Shown piece after piece: positions 1 through 9,439 of a DNA stretch of 64,000 bases. Origin of the DNA: Flavobacterium psychrophilum (GTDB taxonomy: Bacteria; Bacteroidota; Bacteroidia; Flavobacteriales; Flavobacteriaceae); NCBI GenBank assembly GCA_001708385.1, contig CP012388.1, forward strand, positions 1,426,001-1,490,000, read 5' to 3'. The position numbers and the translations under genes were made by a program. The notes beneath the pieces were generated by a model. The model was given only the letters and a program-made list of their open reading frames with translations. It was not told the DNA's origin and made no database searches. Each line of letters begins with the position of its first letter. The first letter of the stretch is position 1.

Positions 1-1646
1 GCAGCAACCTTGGCAACAGGTAATGGTGCAGATGGTAGTACGGCAGCCAGCGCAATAGCAACATTAGTATCGCCCCAGTCTGCCGGGATGTTAGCAGTAG
101 CTTCTTTAGCAATATAGTTTGCAGCTTCTGCCTTAACGTAATATGTTTTACCACATTCTACGGTAAATGCATACAAACCTGCCTGATCTGTTTTAACTTC
201 TTTTAAAAGCGCGTGAGACGCATCGTATATAGACACTTTTGCGCCTGTTAGTTCTTTATTGGTTTTTGTATCATTTACAAGCCCTACAAGATGTTGGCTA
301 CAGGCAAAATCCTGCTCCACAAGCTCGGTAAGATGGTAAACGTCGTCGAGTCCCCTACCGCTTCGCCTGTTAGACGTAAAATAACCGTTTTTGGTGGTTT
401 CGTTAATAATGAATGAAAAGTCATCATAACGGCTATTGATAGGCTCGCCAAGATTGAATGACTTTGTAAACATGCCATTGGTGTCCATTTTGGAAACAAA
501 AACGTCAAGCCCTCCCAATCCGGGATGTCCATCTGATGCAAAGTATAGCTTATCGCTGACGGAAAACGGAAAAGACTCTCTGGCTTCGGTATTAACAGTA
601 GGCCCTAAATTCTCAGGTTCACCAAAAGTACCGTCTTCGTTTATAGTAACTCTGTAAATATCAGAGCCTCCATAGCCTCCCGGTTTATCGGAAGCAAAAT
701 ATAAAGTCTTCTCATCGCTGCTTAGCGATGGATGCGCCGTATTAAAGTTATTACTTGTAAAAGGAAGTTCCTTTACATTTTCCCATCCGCCATCGCCATC
801 AGCTTCGGCTTTGTATATTTTTAGCAGGATGTGTTTTTTGTCATCCATCTGTGCCTTGCCCTCATTATAATTATTACGGGTAAAGTACATAGTCTGAAGA
901 TCTTTTGTAAATGTGGGTGTAGACTCGTGTAGTTTAGTTTCTACATTCTTAGAAAATTTCTGAGGGTTCTTAAGGTTTCCCTTAGGTGTAATGTTAGCCT
1001 TATACAAAACTGTAAAAGAACGTTTTGTCCAGCTATCCCTGGTTTCGCTTAGTCCCACACTATCCCTGTTTGTTGTGTATACAATAGTGGTATCACCATA
1101 GAATGCCGGGCCGTAATCTGATAATTTTGTGCTGGCATCTGTAACTTTTATCTTATACCTGCCCGAATTATTTTTTATGGTGTTTAGATAGTTTTTATCC
1201 TGTCCATACATAGCTGCCCTAAGATCGCTGCCATTTTTGGATACGAAATCTTTAAGCAAAACATTAGCCTCGTCATATTTACCGATAGACTTAAGCGATT
1301 GCGACAAGCGATAGTAATATTCCGGCTCAAGTTCTTTTTTAAGCTTAAAAAGTTCGGTATACCAACGCACGGCGTTATATGGCTCGTTCTTAAAATAATA
1401 GGCATCACCCAGTTTTTCATAAAGGGTTACGGTGCTTTTTCCTTTTTTTATAAGATCCATGTAGGTTATTATGGCATCGTCATATTTGTATTTGTCGATG
1501 TAAACCGCAGCAGCCTCCATCTTTTTCTCTGCAACCCTCTCTGCTTTCGACGCTTTTTTCTTGGCCTTAGACTGTTTCTGGGCATGCACAGACAATGGTG
1601 CCAGCAGCAATACAAGCGAACATAGTATGTAAAGTGATTTCCTCAT
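1..1646 (-). CDS. OmpA-type protein with TPR and PD40 repeats (partial, C-terminus outside window)
   Basis: The frame is open from the ATG at 1646 to the window edge (about 548 codons), so the stop and C-terminus are missing. A signal peptide ends about residue 22 (VHA-Q). It is followed by a TPR-like helical region (about 40-140), then WD40-like PD40 beta-propeller repeats (about 160-430; motifs such as LYFASD and GGSDIY occur more than once), and a CnaB/carboxypeptidase-regulatory-like fold (about 450-530). In this family an OmpA peptidoglycan-binding domain normally follows; it is inferred here, not seen. The gene lies 8 nt downstream of a porP/sprF gene in the same direction, the usual order in flavobacterial T9SS cargo loci. 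The likely role is a periplasmic or outer-membrane anchor working with the PorP-like protein. Confidence 0.85.
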   Translation of the reverse strand, partial: MRKSLYILCSLVLLLAPLSVHAQKQSKAKKKASKAERVAEKKMEAAAVYIDKYKYDDAIITYMDLIKKGKSTVTLYEKLGDAYYFKNEPYNAVRWYTELFKLKKELEPEYYYRLSQSLKSIGKYDEANVLLKDFVSKNGSDLRAAMYGQDKNYLNTIKNNSGRYKIKVTDASTKLSDYGPAFYGDTTIVYTTNRDSVGLSETRDSWTKRSFTVLYKANITPKGNLKNPQKFSKNVETKLHESTPTFTKDLQTMYFTRNNYNEGKAQMDDKKHILLKIYKAEADGDGGWENVKELPFTSNNFNTAHPSLSSDEKTLYFASDKPGGYGGSDIYRVTINEDGTFGEPENLGPTVNTEARESFPFSVSDKLYFASDGHPGLGGLDVFVSKMDTNGMFTKSFNLGEPINSRYDDFSFIINETTKNGYFTSNRRSGRGLDDVYHLTELVEQDFACSQHLVGLVNDTKTNKELTGAKVSIYDASHALLKEVKTDQAGLYAFTVECGKTYYVKAEAANYIAKEATANIPADWGDTNVAIALAAVLPSAPLPVAKVA

Positions 1647-1654
1647 AGTAACGA

Positions 1655-2578
1655 TTAAAAGAATCGGGGATTCATTACCTTTTCGTATTTTTTGAACAAT
1701 TCAAAACGCAGGAATATCTCGTGCGAACCGGAGTTATAATTAGCAAGCTTGGTTGTTTCTGTATCATAGGTATATCCTATAAACAGGCCATCAGACACCT
1801 GAAACCCTGCCAGTGCACTCACGGCTGCAGACCAACGGTAAGCAAGCCCTAATGTAAACTTGTCATTGTACAGCACATTGGCTGTTAAATCTACCTGTAA
1901 AGGAGCTCCTTGTACGACTTTTGCCAAAGCAGCCGGTTTAAATTTCCAGTTGTAGGCAAGATCAAACACATGGCCCGCCATTGCATACACGTGAAAACGC
2001 TCTTTTACTACAGATATCTCGTTATCGGAATAATTATTTGTTTCTAATATATGAGGTACAGATAAACCAAAATAGCTGTTCTCAGAATACATAAATGCTC
2101 CTGCCCCAACGTTTGGTGTAAGCTTGTTATTTATATTGGCCGAAAACCTCGGATCGCTGGGATCGTAGATATTTAGCTTTGTAAAATCTACATTAAACAA
2201 CTGTACAGACCCTTTGATACCTAATGATAACTTGTAATCATTGTTTACCGGAATTGTATAGGAAAAATCTGCCGCTATTACATTTGTATCTGTTGGGCCA
2301 ATCTTGTCATTTACGAAAGAAACACCTAAACCTACATTTTTACCCACAGGGGCATTTAAAGATGCCGAGTTGGTAACCGGTGCACCGTCAAGGCCTACCC
2401 ATTGCGCACGGTGTAAACCAAAAATAGTAGTTACACCCCTGGTTCCTGCATACGCCGGATTAATGTTTATGGGGTTGTACATGTACTGCGTATACTGGGG
2501 ATCCTGCTGTGCCCAAAGTGCACTGTTGCAAACCAGTAGCAGGAGTATAGTAATACATTTAAATTGTTGCATTGTCAT
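1655..2578 (-). CDS. PorP/SprF-family type IX secretion outer-membrane protein
   Basis: This 307-aa protein has a signal peptide (about residues 1-23, LWAQ) followed by the family signature QDPQYTQYMYNP and NINPAYAG. The remainder is rich in alternating beta-strand segments with an aromatic C-terminus, as expected for an outer-membrane beta-barrel. PorP/SprF proteins help export or surface attachment of particular T9SS cargo, especially cargo with type B (gliding-associated) C-terminal domains. The gene just upstream (14 nt gap) encodes such a cargo and the gene downstream (8 nt) encodes the usual OmpA-type partner, so the three are probably one operon. Which paralogue it is cannot be told from sequence alone. 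Confidence 0.93.
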   Translation of the reverse strand: MTMQQFKCITILLLLVCNSALWAQQDPQYTQYMYNPININPAYAGTRGVTTIFGLHRAQWVGLDGAPVTNSASLNAPVGKNVGLGVSFVNDKIGPTDTNVIAADFSYTIPVNNDYKLSLGIKGSVQLFNVDFTKLNIYDPSDPRFSANINNKLTPNVGAGAFMYSENSYFGLSVPHILETNNYSDNEISVVKERFHVYAMAGHVFDLAYNWKFKPAALAKVVQGAPLQVDLTANVLYNDKFTLGLAYRWSAAVSALAGFQVSDGLFIGYTYDTETTKLANYNSGSHEIFLRFELFKKYEKVMNPRFF

Positions 2579-2592
2579 TACGTTTTTTAATA

Positions 2593-3891
2593 TTAATCTG
2601 AGGATAAATAAAGGTAGCCGGCCTTTTTAATTGTACGGGGCTTAATACCCGGCTTTTCATAAACATATTCAATTACGTAGAAGTAAGTACCTGTAGGCAG
2701 TACCTTTTCGTTTGTTACGGTAGCACGACCGCTTGAACTGCCTTTAAATACATTTCCGTTAGTGTCGTAGCCAACAGTATCATAAACCCTTACACCCCAA
2801 CGGTTGTAAATTTCAACCGAATTTTTAGGGAAGTCTTTAATATTGTCAATAACAAAGTGGTCGTTTTTACCATCGCCGTCCGGCGTAACACCATTGTAAA
2901 TAACAATGTCGCCGGGTAAAAGAAGATCATCTTTAATTCTTGCAAGGGTAAAAATACCATAGCCTTTAACATTAACAACTGTAGTAACCGTACCTGTTGT
3001 AGAAGAAAGCTGGTTGGCAATACCGCCCTCATCTACCCAAAGGTGCTGGGCTTCATCCCATCGGACAATATGAATTTCTCCATAAGGCTCTGCGATAATT
3101 TCAGCTGGTGTGGTAGCAGTATCCCAGCTAAGGGTTAGCATAACATTTGCGTTACCGCCTTCTTTGTCTACCCTCCAGTACTCTTTGTTGTTAATTAATT
3201 CAATAACAGCAGTTTTGTTGGTGTGCGGATAAAGTTCATCTGAATTTTGAAAGTAATATTTACCTTTAAAAGCACTTGAACTCTCTGCTGGAGCAGAAAT
3301 AGCAGCATACCTAAAATAACGGGCTTTGGTAATAGAGTCCTGATCTCCTATAGGATAAATAAAATCAGTTTCTCCATTTTTGATCACAAAACCGTCTACA
3401 TGACTTTCATTATCCACATTGCTATGTGTTGCGTTGTTTTCAAATACAATGATTCCCCCAAATACATCATCCTTGACTGTTCCGTTTACAAAATCTGCAT
3501 TGCCGCTCACCGAAATATCCCCATATAGTCGGAAAGCTGCTTCTGTAGCAGTGTTGTTTGGATTGTTAAACAATACGTTATAAAAATCTGCTGGTATGCT
3601 GCCGGTAATATTCTGCTGAGAGAATCCCTCAAAGCGGGTGTACCCGCTTCCCTTACTAGCGTTATATGTTGTTATGCCATCATTATTAAAATTTCCGTGA
3701 AAAATTACCTCTCCGTTATTTTCATACTCTCCCATGTCATCATTATCAAAATCAGACATGATGGTCATAAGCGTACCCGGGCTAACATATAATGCGCCCT
3801 GGTTTACCGTCTGACCGGTATTGTTATTGTTTTGGGCAGGTAACATTGCCGAAAACAATACACAAACGATAAGTAATATATTCCTGTTCAT
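2593..3891 (-). CDS. Secreted protein with gliding-motility-type (T9SS type B) C-terminal domain
   Basis: This 432-aa protein has a signal peptide (about 1-19, MLPAQ), a beta-rich middle without a recognised family (about 20-320), and a C-terminal gliding motility-associated domain (CHU_C, T9SS type B; about 325-432). The C-terminal domain is recognised by NGVTPDGDGKND, the EIYNRWG segment, and the GTYFYVI and AGYLYL strands. The domain directs export through T9SS, normally with a PorP/SprF partner, which is the next gene. The body resembles the N-terminal regions of large flavobacterial adhesins but is much shorter. The gene is 27 nt downstream of the giant lectin/Ig-repeat gene, suggesting the two are co-expressed; a structural link between the products is only inferred. 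Confidence 0.88.
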   Translation of the reverse strand: MNRNILLIVCVLFSAMLPAQNNNNTGQTVNQGALYVSPGTLMTIMSDFDNDDMGEYENNGEVIFHGNFNNDGITTYNASKGSGYTRFEGFSQQNITGSIPADFYNVLFNNPNNTATEAAFRLYGDISVSGNADFVNGTVKDDVFGGIIVFENNATHSNVDNESHVDGFVIKNGETDFIYPIGDQDSITKARYFRYAAISAPAESSSAFKGKYYFQNSDELYPHTNKTAVIELINNKEYWRVDKEGGNANVMLTLSWDTATTPAEIIAEPYGEIHIVRWDEAQHLWVDEGGIANQLSSTTGTVTTVVNVKGYGIFTLARIKDDLLLPGDIVIYNGVTPDGDGKNDHFVIDNIKDFPKNSVEIYNRWGVRVYDTVGYDTNGNVFKGSSSGRATVTNEKVLPTGTYFYVIEYVYEKPGIKPRTIKKAGYLYLSSD

Positions 3892-3918
3892 TGTATATCT
3901 TTTAAATGCCGTAAAGCA

Positions 3919-6900
3919 TTAATTTTTTACTTTTTGATAGATCATTGGGTTTGTTATCACTTTACAGTTTCTGACAGTGACAACTACTGTACCAGTCGTA
4001 GATGCCGATTCGCACTTTGAGGTGAACCCGTTTATAACAGAGGTAGAAATTGTAGTACGCCTGTATTGTGTCGTTTTACGTATGACAGGTGGCAGGTAAG
4101 ATGCCTCTGAAGCGCCTGCTATGACAGTCCAATTAGTACTGCCCTCTACCTGAGATTCCCATTTATAAGTAATATCACCCTGGCCTGAGCCTTGTGTACC
4201 CGGACCGATACGCGCCGGTGCCGTATCCATACATATGTTCTGATCGCCCGAGATACTACCTTCTTCCACGCGCGACATAACCGTAATTACAACCGGTGTT
4301 GCGTAGGCCTCACACGATCCTGAGATTGTTGCACGCCTGTAGTATGTTGTTTGGGTTAACGGTGCAGTGAATTTAAAATCGGCTGTCGTTACACCTGTAG
4401 GTGTCCATGTATTGGCATTACCACTTGGTGAAGAGTCCCAACGATAGTTAGTCGTGCTTGTGCTTCCCGAAGGTTGTAATGTAGCCGGAACAGTATTATA
4501 ACATATGATCTGGTTTGAGCCAACCGAACCTGCTGAAACTTGCGCGGCTACTGTTATTATTATAGTATTAGAATAAGCCTCTCCAACACATGTTGTAGAT
4601 ATGGTTACCCTTCTATAATGAGTTGTTTGATTTAAACCTGCCGAAAAAGTATAACCTTCTGTAGTAACACCTGTATTTGACCATGAATTTGCACTACCAT
4701 TAGGTGACGATTCCCATCTGTAATTTGCTACAGATCCCGGCTGACTTGATGTTAAAGGATTAGGAACTGCACCGTAACAAACTGTTTGGGCCAGAGCTAT
4801 AGTTCCACCTGTTGGAGCGGCAGATACGGTTACGGTTACGGTATTTGTAAATACCTCGCCATAACATGGGCTTGATGTTAGGCCTCGTCTATATAAAGTA
4901 GTAGCCGCTATAGGGTCTGAAAATACATAGTTTTGCGCAGTTACTCCTGTAAAGTTCCACGTTGTGCCATTTGTTGAACTATACCAACGGTAAGTACCTG
5001 TACCTCCGCCAGCCCATCCGGAATCTCCTGTAAGATCTGCAGGCTTGTTACCGGTACAAACTGATTGCGTTCCTGAAATTGATCCTGAATTAGGATAAGT
5101 GTTTACTAAGATCCTAACTACGTTAGTCCCACTTGAAGGACAAGTGTTATTAATTGTTAGCCTCCTGTAAAAACGTGTATATGTAGCAACACCAGGTTGA
5201 TATGTAGAGGAAGTAGCGCCAGCTATATTAGACCAACCATCTGTACCATTATCCGAAACCTGCCATTGATAACCTGTTCCTCCTGTGCCATCTTCTACAG
5301 ACGTTAGTAACGCAGGTATCGCATTATTACATACATTTTGGTCATATCCAATTTTACCATTTGTTGGTACTGAAGGAACTGTCATCGTTACAACATTTGA
5401 TACCTCTGTACCAGGACACAATACACCACTTGAGTTTGAAACGCCAATCCTTCGGTAAGAAGTTGTGACATTTATTATGGGAGGCTGATATGACGACGTT
5501 GTTTCTCCAGCTATATTCGTCCACGTTGGGTTAGTAACACTTGAAACCTGCCAGATATAACCACCATTAGTATCGGTACCATCTATATCATTTAAAATTC
5601 TTTGAGGAGCTGTACCATTACATACAGTCTGGCTACTTTTAATTTTTCCCGGTGTGGCTATAGGCGCAACAGTTACCTTTATAGCGTTAGTAGGCGACGA
5701 AGAGCGGCATGTTGTAGTACCCGAGTTATATGTTCCTATCGTATATCGTCTAAACCATGTGTTTTGTGTGAGAGGCCCCGGCGAATAAGTTGGCCCGTTT
5801 TGTCCGGCAATGTCTCCACTATACGTTATATTATCTGTTGACGATTGCCATGCATAAGTAATAGGAGCTGTTCCTGTACCCGGACTTTGAGATTGTATAG
5901 TTGTTGGGGTGCCGCCACTACAAACTGTTTTGTTATCATCTACAAGTCCTCCTGCACCTAAAAATGCAGCCGCAGTTACAGTAATTGTATTACTAAACAC
6001 CGACTGGCATGAGGTGCCATTTGTATTAGAAAACGTTACCCTTCTGTAGTATTTATTAATCGTAAGATTATTGGGTTCCTGGTATGTTTCTAAATTTGCA
6101 TTACTTATAGGGTTAAAATCAACATTATTAAACGATTCGTACCACTGATAGGTTAAATTACCCGCCCCTGTTGCGGCAAAGCCTGCGACAGTTGTAAATA
6201 ACGTTGGCGCGGTACCAAAACATACCGTTTGGCTGTTTCCTATTGTTCCCGGTGTGGGAGATACAACACTTATTATCACATTTCCAGACGGAGCCTCACA
6301 AGCTTTTCCGTTCAGTGTAGAAATCGTGATCCTTCTGTAGTAAGTAGTTAGAGATACACCTCCGGAAAAAGTATAATCAATGTTGGTAGCGGTACCCGCC
6401 GCGGTACCCCATGTACCTCCCGCATTGGTAGAGGACTCCCACCTATATGTTATGGCTGCTCCTGCTGTTGAACTGCTACCTGGTGTTGTGCTCGTAAGTG
6501 CAGTTGGGGTTGCTCCCGGACATATCGACTGGTCTCCCGCAATACCTCCCGGATTTACAATGCCCTGTACAGTTATCGTTACAATATTAGACACGCCGGA
6601 CGTACATGTCCTCGAATTACCTGATACTGTTGAGTTAGATACAGTAGAACGCCTGTAACGTGTAGTAACTGTTAGTACCGGTGGTAAATAACTTTCTCCC
6701 GATGTTCCGGGACCAGTTAATGTTGACCAGTTAGTTGCATTTGATGGAAAATGTTCCCATATGTATGATAATGTTCCTGCACCTGTAGGTGCGTTACCCG
6801 CACCTGATGCTGTAGTTATAGAATTTGGAGCGGTATTGTAACATACTGTTTGGTTCGTGCCAATCATACCCGGTGTCGGAGCAGAAACCGTTACAGTAAC

Positions 6901-9381
6901 CGGATTGGAACCTGAGGATTCACAATCTTTATTTATACCATTATTAGTAAGTCTGGAAATAGTGATCCTTTGGTACTGCCTCGTAGCAGTTATCGCTGAC
7001 GGAGGAGTATATTCGGGTGAATTTGAATTAGATATATCTATCCAGTTTTCCCCATTATCATCAGAATATTGCCATCTATAACGGATAGTTCCGAATGTAA
7101 GACCTGCTGCCGAACCGTTATTACCGGCAGTAACATTGCTTATCTTACCAGGCGTAGTTCCCGAACATATATTTTGGTTACCGCTTATAGTACCAGGAGT
7201 TGGGGTTGGCGACACATAAACATCTATTCTTGCTCTTGGTCCTTCACAAGTACCATTTACCTGGCTTACCCAAAAACTTTGAATACCTCCTGCTTCTGTA
7301 GAAGGTGTTGGAGCGAAATCTGATGAAAAACCACCGGATTCAGAAAAGTACCATTTTAACGTATAACCAGATGTTGAAGCGTTATTTGGATTACGCGTAG
7401 CTGTTAACTGTAAAGGTGTAGATCCTTGACAATAATAGACATTACTAACCGTAGGCGGCAGTGGAATTGCATACACATTAGCGACAGATGTATTATTTGT
7501 TGTGTTGCCTGGTGATTCTATATTATTACCGCTACTATTTATGTAACTTGATACTGCCGTAGTGGAGTAAGCAGTATATGGCGTTGTTTTATTTATAGTA
7601 AAAATAATAGGATAACTATAGGAATTACCGGATGTGATCGTTTGTGACTGGTTTGACAATAAAGTATATGTAGCCAATCCATTATTTGTTGACTGACTTA
7701 CCACATCCCAACCATCAAAGTTATAAGAACCTATAGAAAATCCAGTAGATGCCGGCAAGGTTATTACCATTTTTAGTCTGGCAGAATTATTACCTGTACC
7801 TACAATTAGACCATCAGTACCAACACTCGCTGCTCTAATTGTAAAAAGATTACTCCCGTCAGAACAAGTATGGTCTACAATATTTACCGCTGTAACATCG
7901 GCTCCTTCAGCCAGCACAGGCGTTTCAACAATTGATGTATTGTTGTTCATGTCTGTATCATACTGTGGTGTAACAACAACTTTATTTTTTAAAAGATTAC
8001 CTGTAGGCACACCGGTTAGCCTACCTGTTACAGTTACATAAGCAATACCATTTGCAGCAATTGATAATAAATTATGGCTTATTTTTCCCGCTGCATTATC
8101 CCTCGTGAAAGATGCGGATTGTGGATTGCCAACAAATCCAGACGGGGTAATCGATTCAATTAAAAAGCCACCCGGTGTAGTTATATTTGTTACAAACGGA
8201 ACAACTCCGCCATCGGCATTGGTGAGATAATCTTCAAATTTAATATTATCCACCTGCATATCAGTATCATTATTAATTTCTATAGTGTACTGAATCTGAT
8301 TGGTGGCTGAATTGGTACTCGTAAGCCCCCTTAACCATTCTTTATTTCCTCTTTTTATAACACGAATATTATTTGGTGTGGTAACAAGTAAGTTACGTAT
8401 TTCATGAAAGTTAATATCACCACCTGTAGAGGCAGAAAAACCGAGTTTTAATAAAGCCGGAGGTACGTCTGTTGTTATATAACTAGTAACTAATCTAAAA
8501 GGACTATTTACATCAGGCCTAATTTTCCAGCGTACACTAATTCTATAAATTCCGTTAGCACTAAGCCGCTCAATTTCAATCTGAATCCTTCTGTAATATA
8601 TGTTATCAGCAGGCCTTGTAGTTACATTCGTATTATAATCCAGTGCATTCTGTGCTCTATCATTATTAACGGACGTGCCTGCATCTGCAAAGCTAAAGCT
8701 ATTGTTGTCATTATTATTATTAAGAACAGTAATCGTTGAACCTGCCAAATACCTGTTTGTAGGCTGCACACCGTTAACTACATTATCTGTGTTATTTGTT
8801 GTTGTAGGCCCTCTCATTATAACTGCGTTAGCCCTTACTGCTTCCACACCATTTCCGGCTGGTCCACCACGTTTTGGTCCATTTACAGGGTTGGCAAAGT
8901 TACCGTAAGCATCAAGGCCAATTCCAACGTAACCGCCAGCAAGACCTGTTGCCGATCCATTACCTGATGTATATCCCATCGAACCACCATTACCTCCAAG
9001 TTTAAAAGCACTTGTACCGTCAAAAAGAAACACACCAATACCGTCCGCTCCGTCGGCATTTTTATTTCTCCACATTTTAAACTCAAAATCAACCAATACA
9101 CCTAATGATGATGGAAATGATTTATTTACGTAAGCAGATCCTTTCTTATAGTTATCAGAGTTAGTAAGCCTAAGCCATCCCTGATTAACCGGATCTGCAT
9201 TTCCTGAAGTAAGTGCGGCATCGTCTCCAATAATAATATCCGGATTACCACTTCCGCGAAAATCTTCTGTTACAGCAAACTGTGCAAATGCTCCTGTGGT
9301 ACCAAGAGCTAAAAATAACCCCAGGCAAAACAATGCTTTTTGCAGCAAACCAAAACGATATATATGTGTAATTTTTAACAT
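3919..9381 (-). CDS. Giant L-type-lectin adhesin with 11 Ig-like repeats
   Basis: This 1820-aa secreted protein has a signal peptide (about 1-34, GAFAQ). Residues about 36-325 resemble an L-type (legume-like) lectin/glucanase domain, with DGADGIGVFLFDG and GGYVGIGLDAYG. DUF11-like stalk domains (about 335-640) follow, then one Ig-like unit and 11 tandem Ig-like repeats of about 95 residues (about 730-1800). Each repeat starts with a motif like GxIxxxQTVCxGTxP, contains YxWxSS, and ends near YYRRxTIS. The paired Cys suggests a disulfide in each repeat. The C-terminus (ITNPMIYQK region) is not a recognisable type A or B sorting domain, so export may depend on an undescribed tail or on the neighbouring T9SS genes. 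The likely role is carbohydrate-binding surface adhesion. Confidence 0.88.
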   Translation of the reverse strand: MLKITHIYRFGLLQKALFCLGLFLALGTTGAFAQFAVTEDFRGSGNPDIIIGDDAALTSGNADPVNQGWLRLTNSDNYKKGSAYVNKSFPSSLGVLVDFEFKMWRNKNADGADGIGVFLFDGTSAFKLGGNGGSMGYTSGNGSATGLAGGYVGIGLDAYGNFANPVNGPKRGGPAGNGVEAVRANAVIMRGPTTTNNTDNVVNGVQPTNRYLAGSTITVLNNNNDNNSFSFADAGTSVNNDRAQNALDYNTNVTTRPADNIYYRRIQIEIERLSANGIYRISVRWKIRPDVNSPFRLVTSYITTDVPPALLKLGFSASTGGDINFHEIRNLLVTTPNNIRVIKRGNKEWLRGLTSTNSATNQIQYTIEINNDTDMQVDNIKFEDYLTNADGGVVPFVTNITTPGGFLIESITPSGFVGNPQSASFTRDNAAGKISHNLLSIAANGIAYVTVTGRLTGVPTGNLLKNKVVVTPQYDTDMNNNTSIVETPVLAEGADVTAVNIVDHTCSDGSNLFTIRAASVGTDGLIVGTGNNSARLKMVITLPASTGFSIGSYNFDGWDVVSQSTNNGLATYTLLSNQSQTITSGNSYSYPIIFTINKTTPYTAYSTTAVSSYINSSGNNIESPGNTTNNTSVANVYAIPLPPTVSNVYYCQGSTPLQLTATRNPNNASTSGYTLKWYFSESGGFSSDFAPTPSTEAGGIQSFWVSQVNGTCEGPRARIDVYVSPTPTPGTISGNQNICSGTTPGKISNVTAGNNGSAAGLTFGTIRYRWQYSDDNGENWIDISNSNSPEYTPPSAITATRQYQRITISRLTNNGINKDCESSGSNPVTVTVSAPTPGMIGTNQTVCYNTAPNSITTASGAGNAPTGAGTLSYIWEHFPSNATNWSTLTGPGTSGESYLPPVLTVTTRYRRSTVSNSTVSGNSRTCTSGVSNIVTITVQGIVNPGGIAGDQSICPGATPTALTSTTPGSSSTAGAAITYRWESSTNAGGTWGTAAGTATNIDYTFSGGVSLTTYYRRITISTLNGKACEAPSGNVIISVVSPTPGTIGNSQTVCFGTAPTLFTTVAGFAATGAGNLTYQWYESFNNVDFNPISNANLETYQEPNNLTINKYYRRVTFSNTNGTSCQSVFSNTITVTAAAFLGAGGLVDDNKTVCSGGTPTTIQSQSPGTGTAPITYAWQSSTDNITYSGDIAGQNGPTYSPGPLTQNTWFRRYTIGTYNSGTTTCRSSSPTNAIKVTVAPIATPGKIKSSQTVCNGTAPQRILNDIDGTDTNGGYIWQVSSVTNPTWTNIAGETTSSYQPPIINVTTSYRRIGVSNSSGVLCPGTEVSNVVTMTVPSVPTNGKIGYDQNVCNNAIPALLTSVEDGTGGTGYQWQVSDNGTDGWSNIAGATSSTYQPGVATYTRFYRRLTINNTCPSSGTNVVRILVNTYPNSGSISGTQSVCTGNKPADLTGDSGWAGGGTGTYRWYSSTNGTTWNFTGVTAQNYVFSDPIAATTLYRRGLTSSPCYGEVFTNTVTVTVSAAPTGGTIALAQTVCYGAVPNPLTSSQPGSVANYRWESSPNGSANSWSNTGVTTEGYTFSAGLNQTTHYRRVTISTTCVGEAYSNTIIITVAAQVSAGSVGSNQIICYNTVPATLQPSGSTSTTNYRWDSSPSGNANTWTPTGVTTADFKFTAPLTQTTYYRRATISGSCEAYATPVVITVMSRVEEGSISGDQNICMDTAPARIGPGTQGSGQGDITYKWESQVEGSTNWTVIAGASEASYLPPVIRKTTQYRRTTISTSVINGFTSKCESASTTGTVVVTVRNCKVITNPMIYQKVKN

Positions 9382-9401
9382 AGTAGTTATATAAATTAGC
9401 A

Positions 9402-9428
9402 GGCAGGCGCAAAGATATAGGGCCTGCC
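9402..9428 (-). promoter_or_regulatory. Intergenic hairpin containing a TAnnTTTG-like element
   Basis: In the 58-nt gap before the lectin gene, a 7-bp inverted repeat (GGCAGGC / GCCTGCC) encloses TATCTTTG on the minus strand, which matches the Bacteroidota -7 element TAnnTTTG. No U-tract follows and no TTTG lies 19-21 nt upstream. It could be a weak terminator, a regulated promoter or an mRNA-processing hairpin. The structure is visible; the function is a guess. Confidence 0.3.
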
Positions 9429-9439
9429 GCCAATTATTA

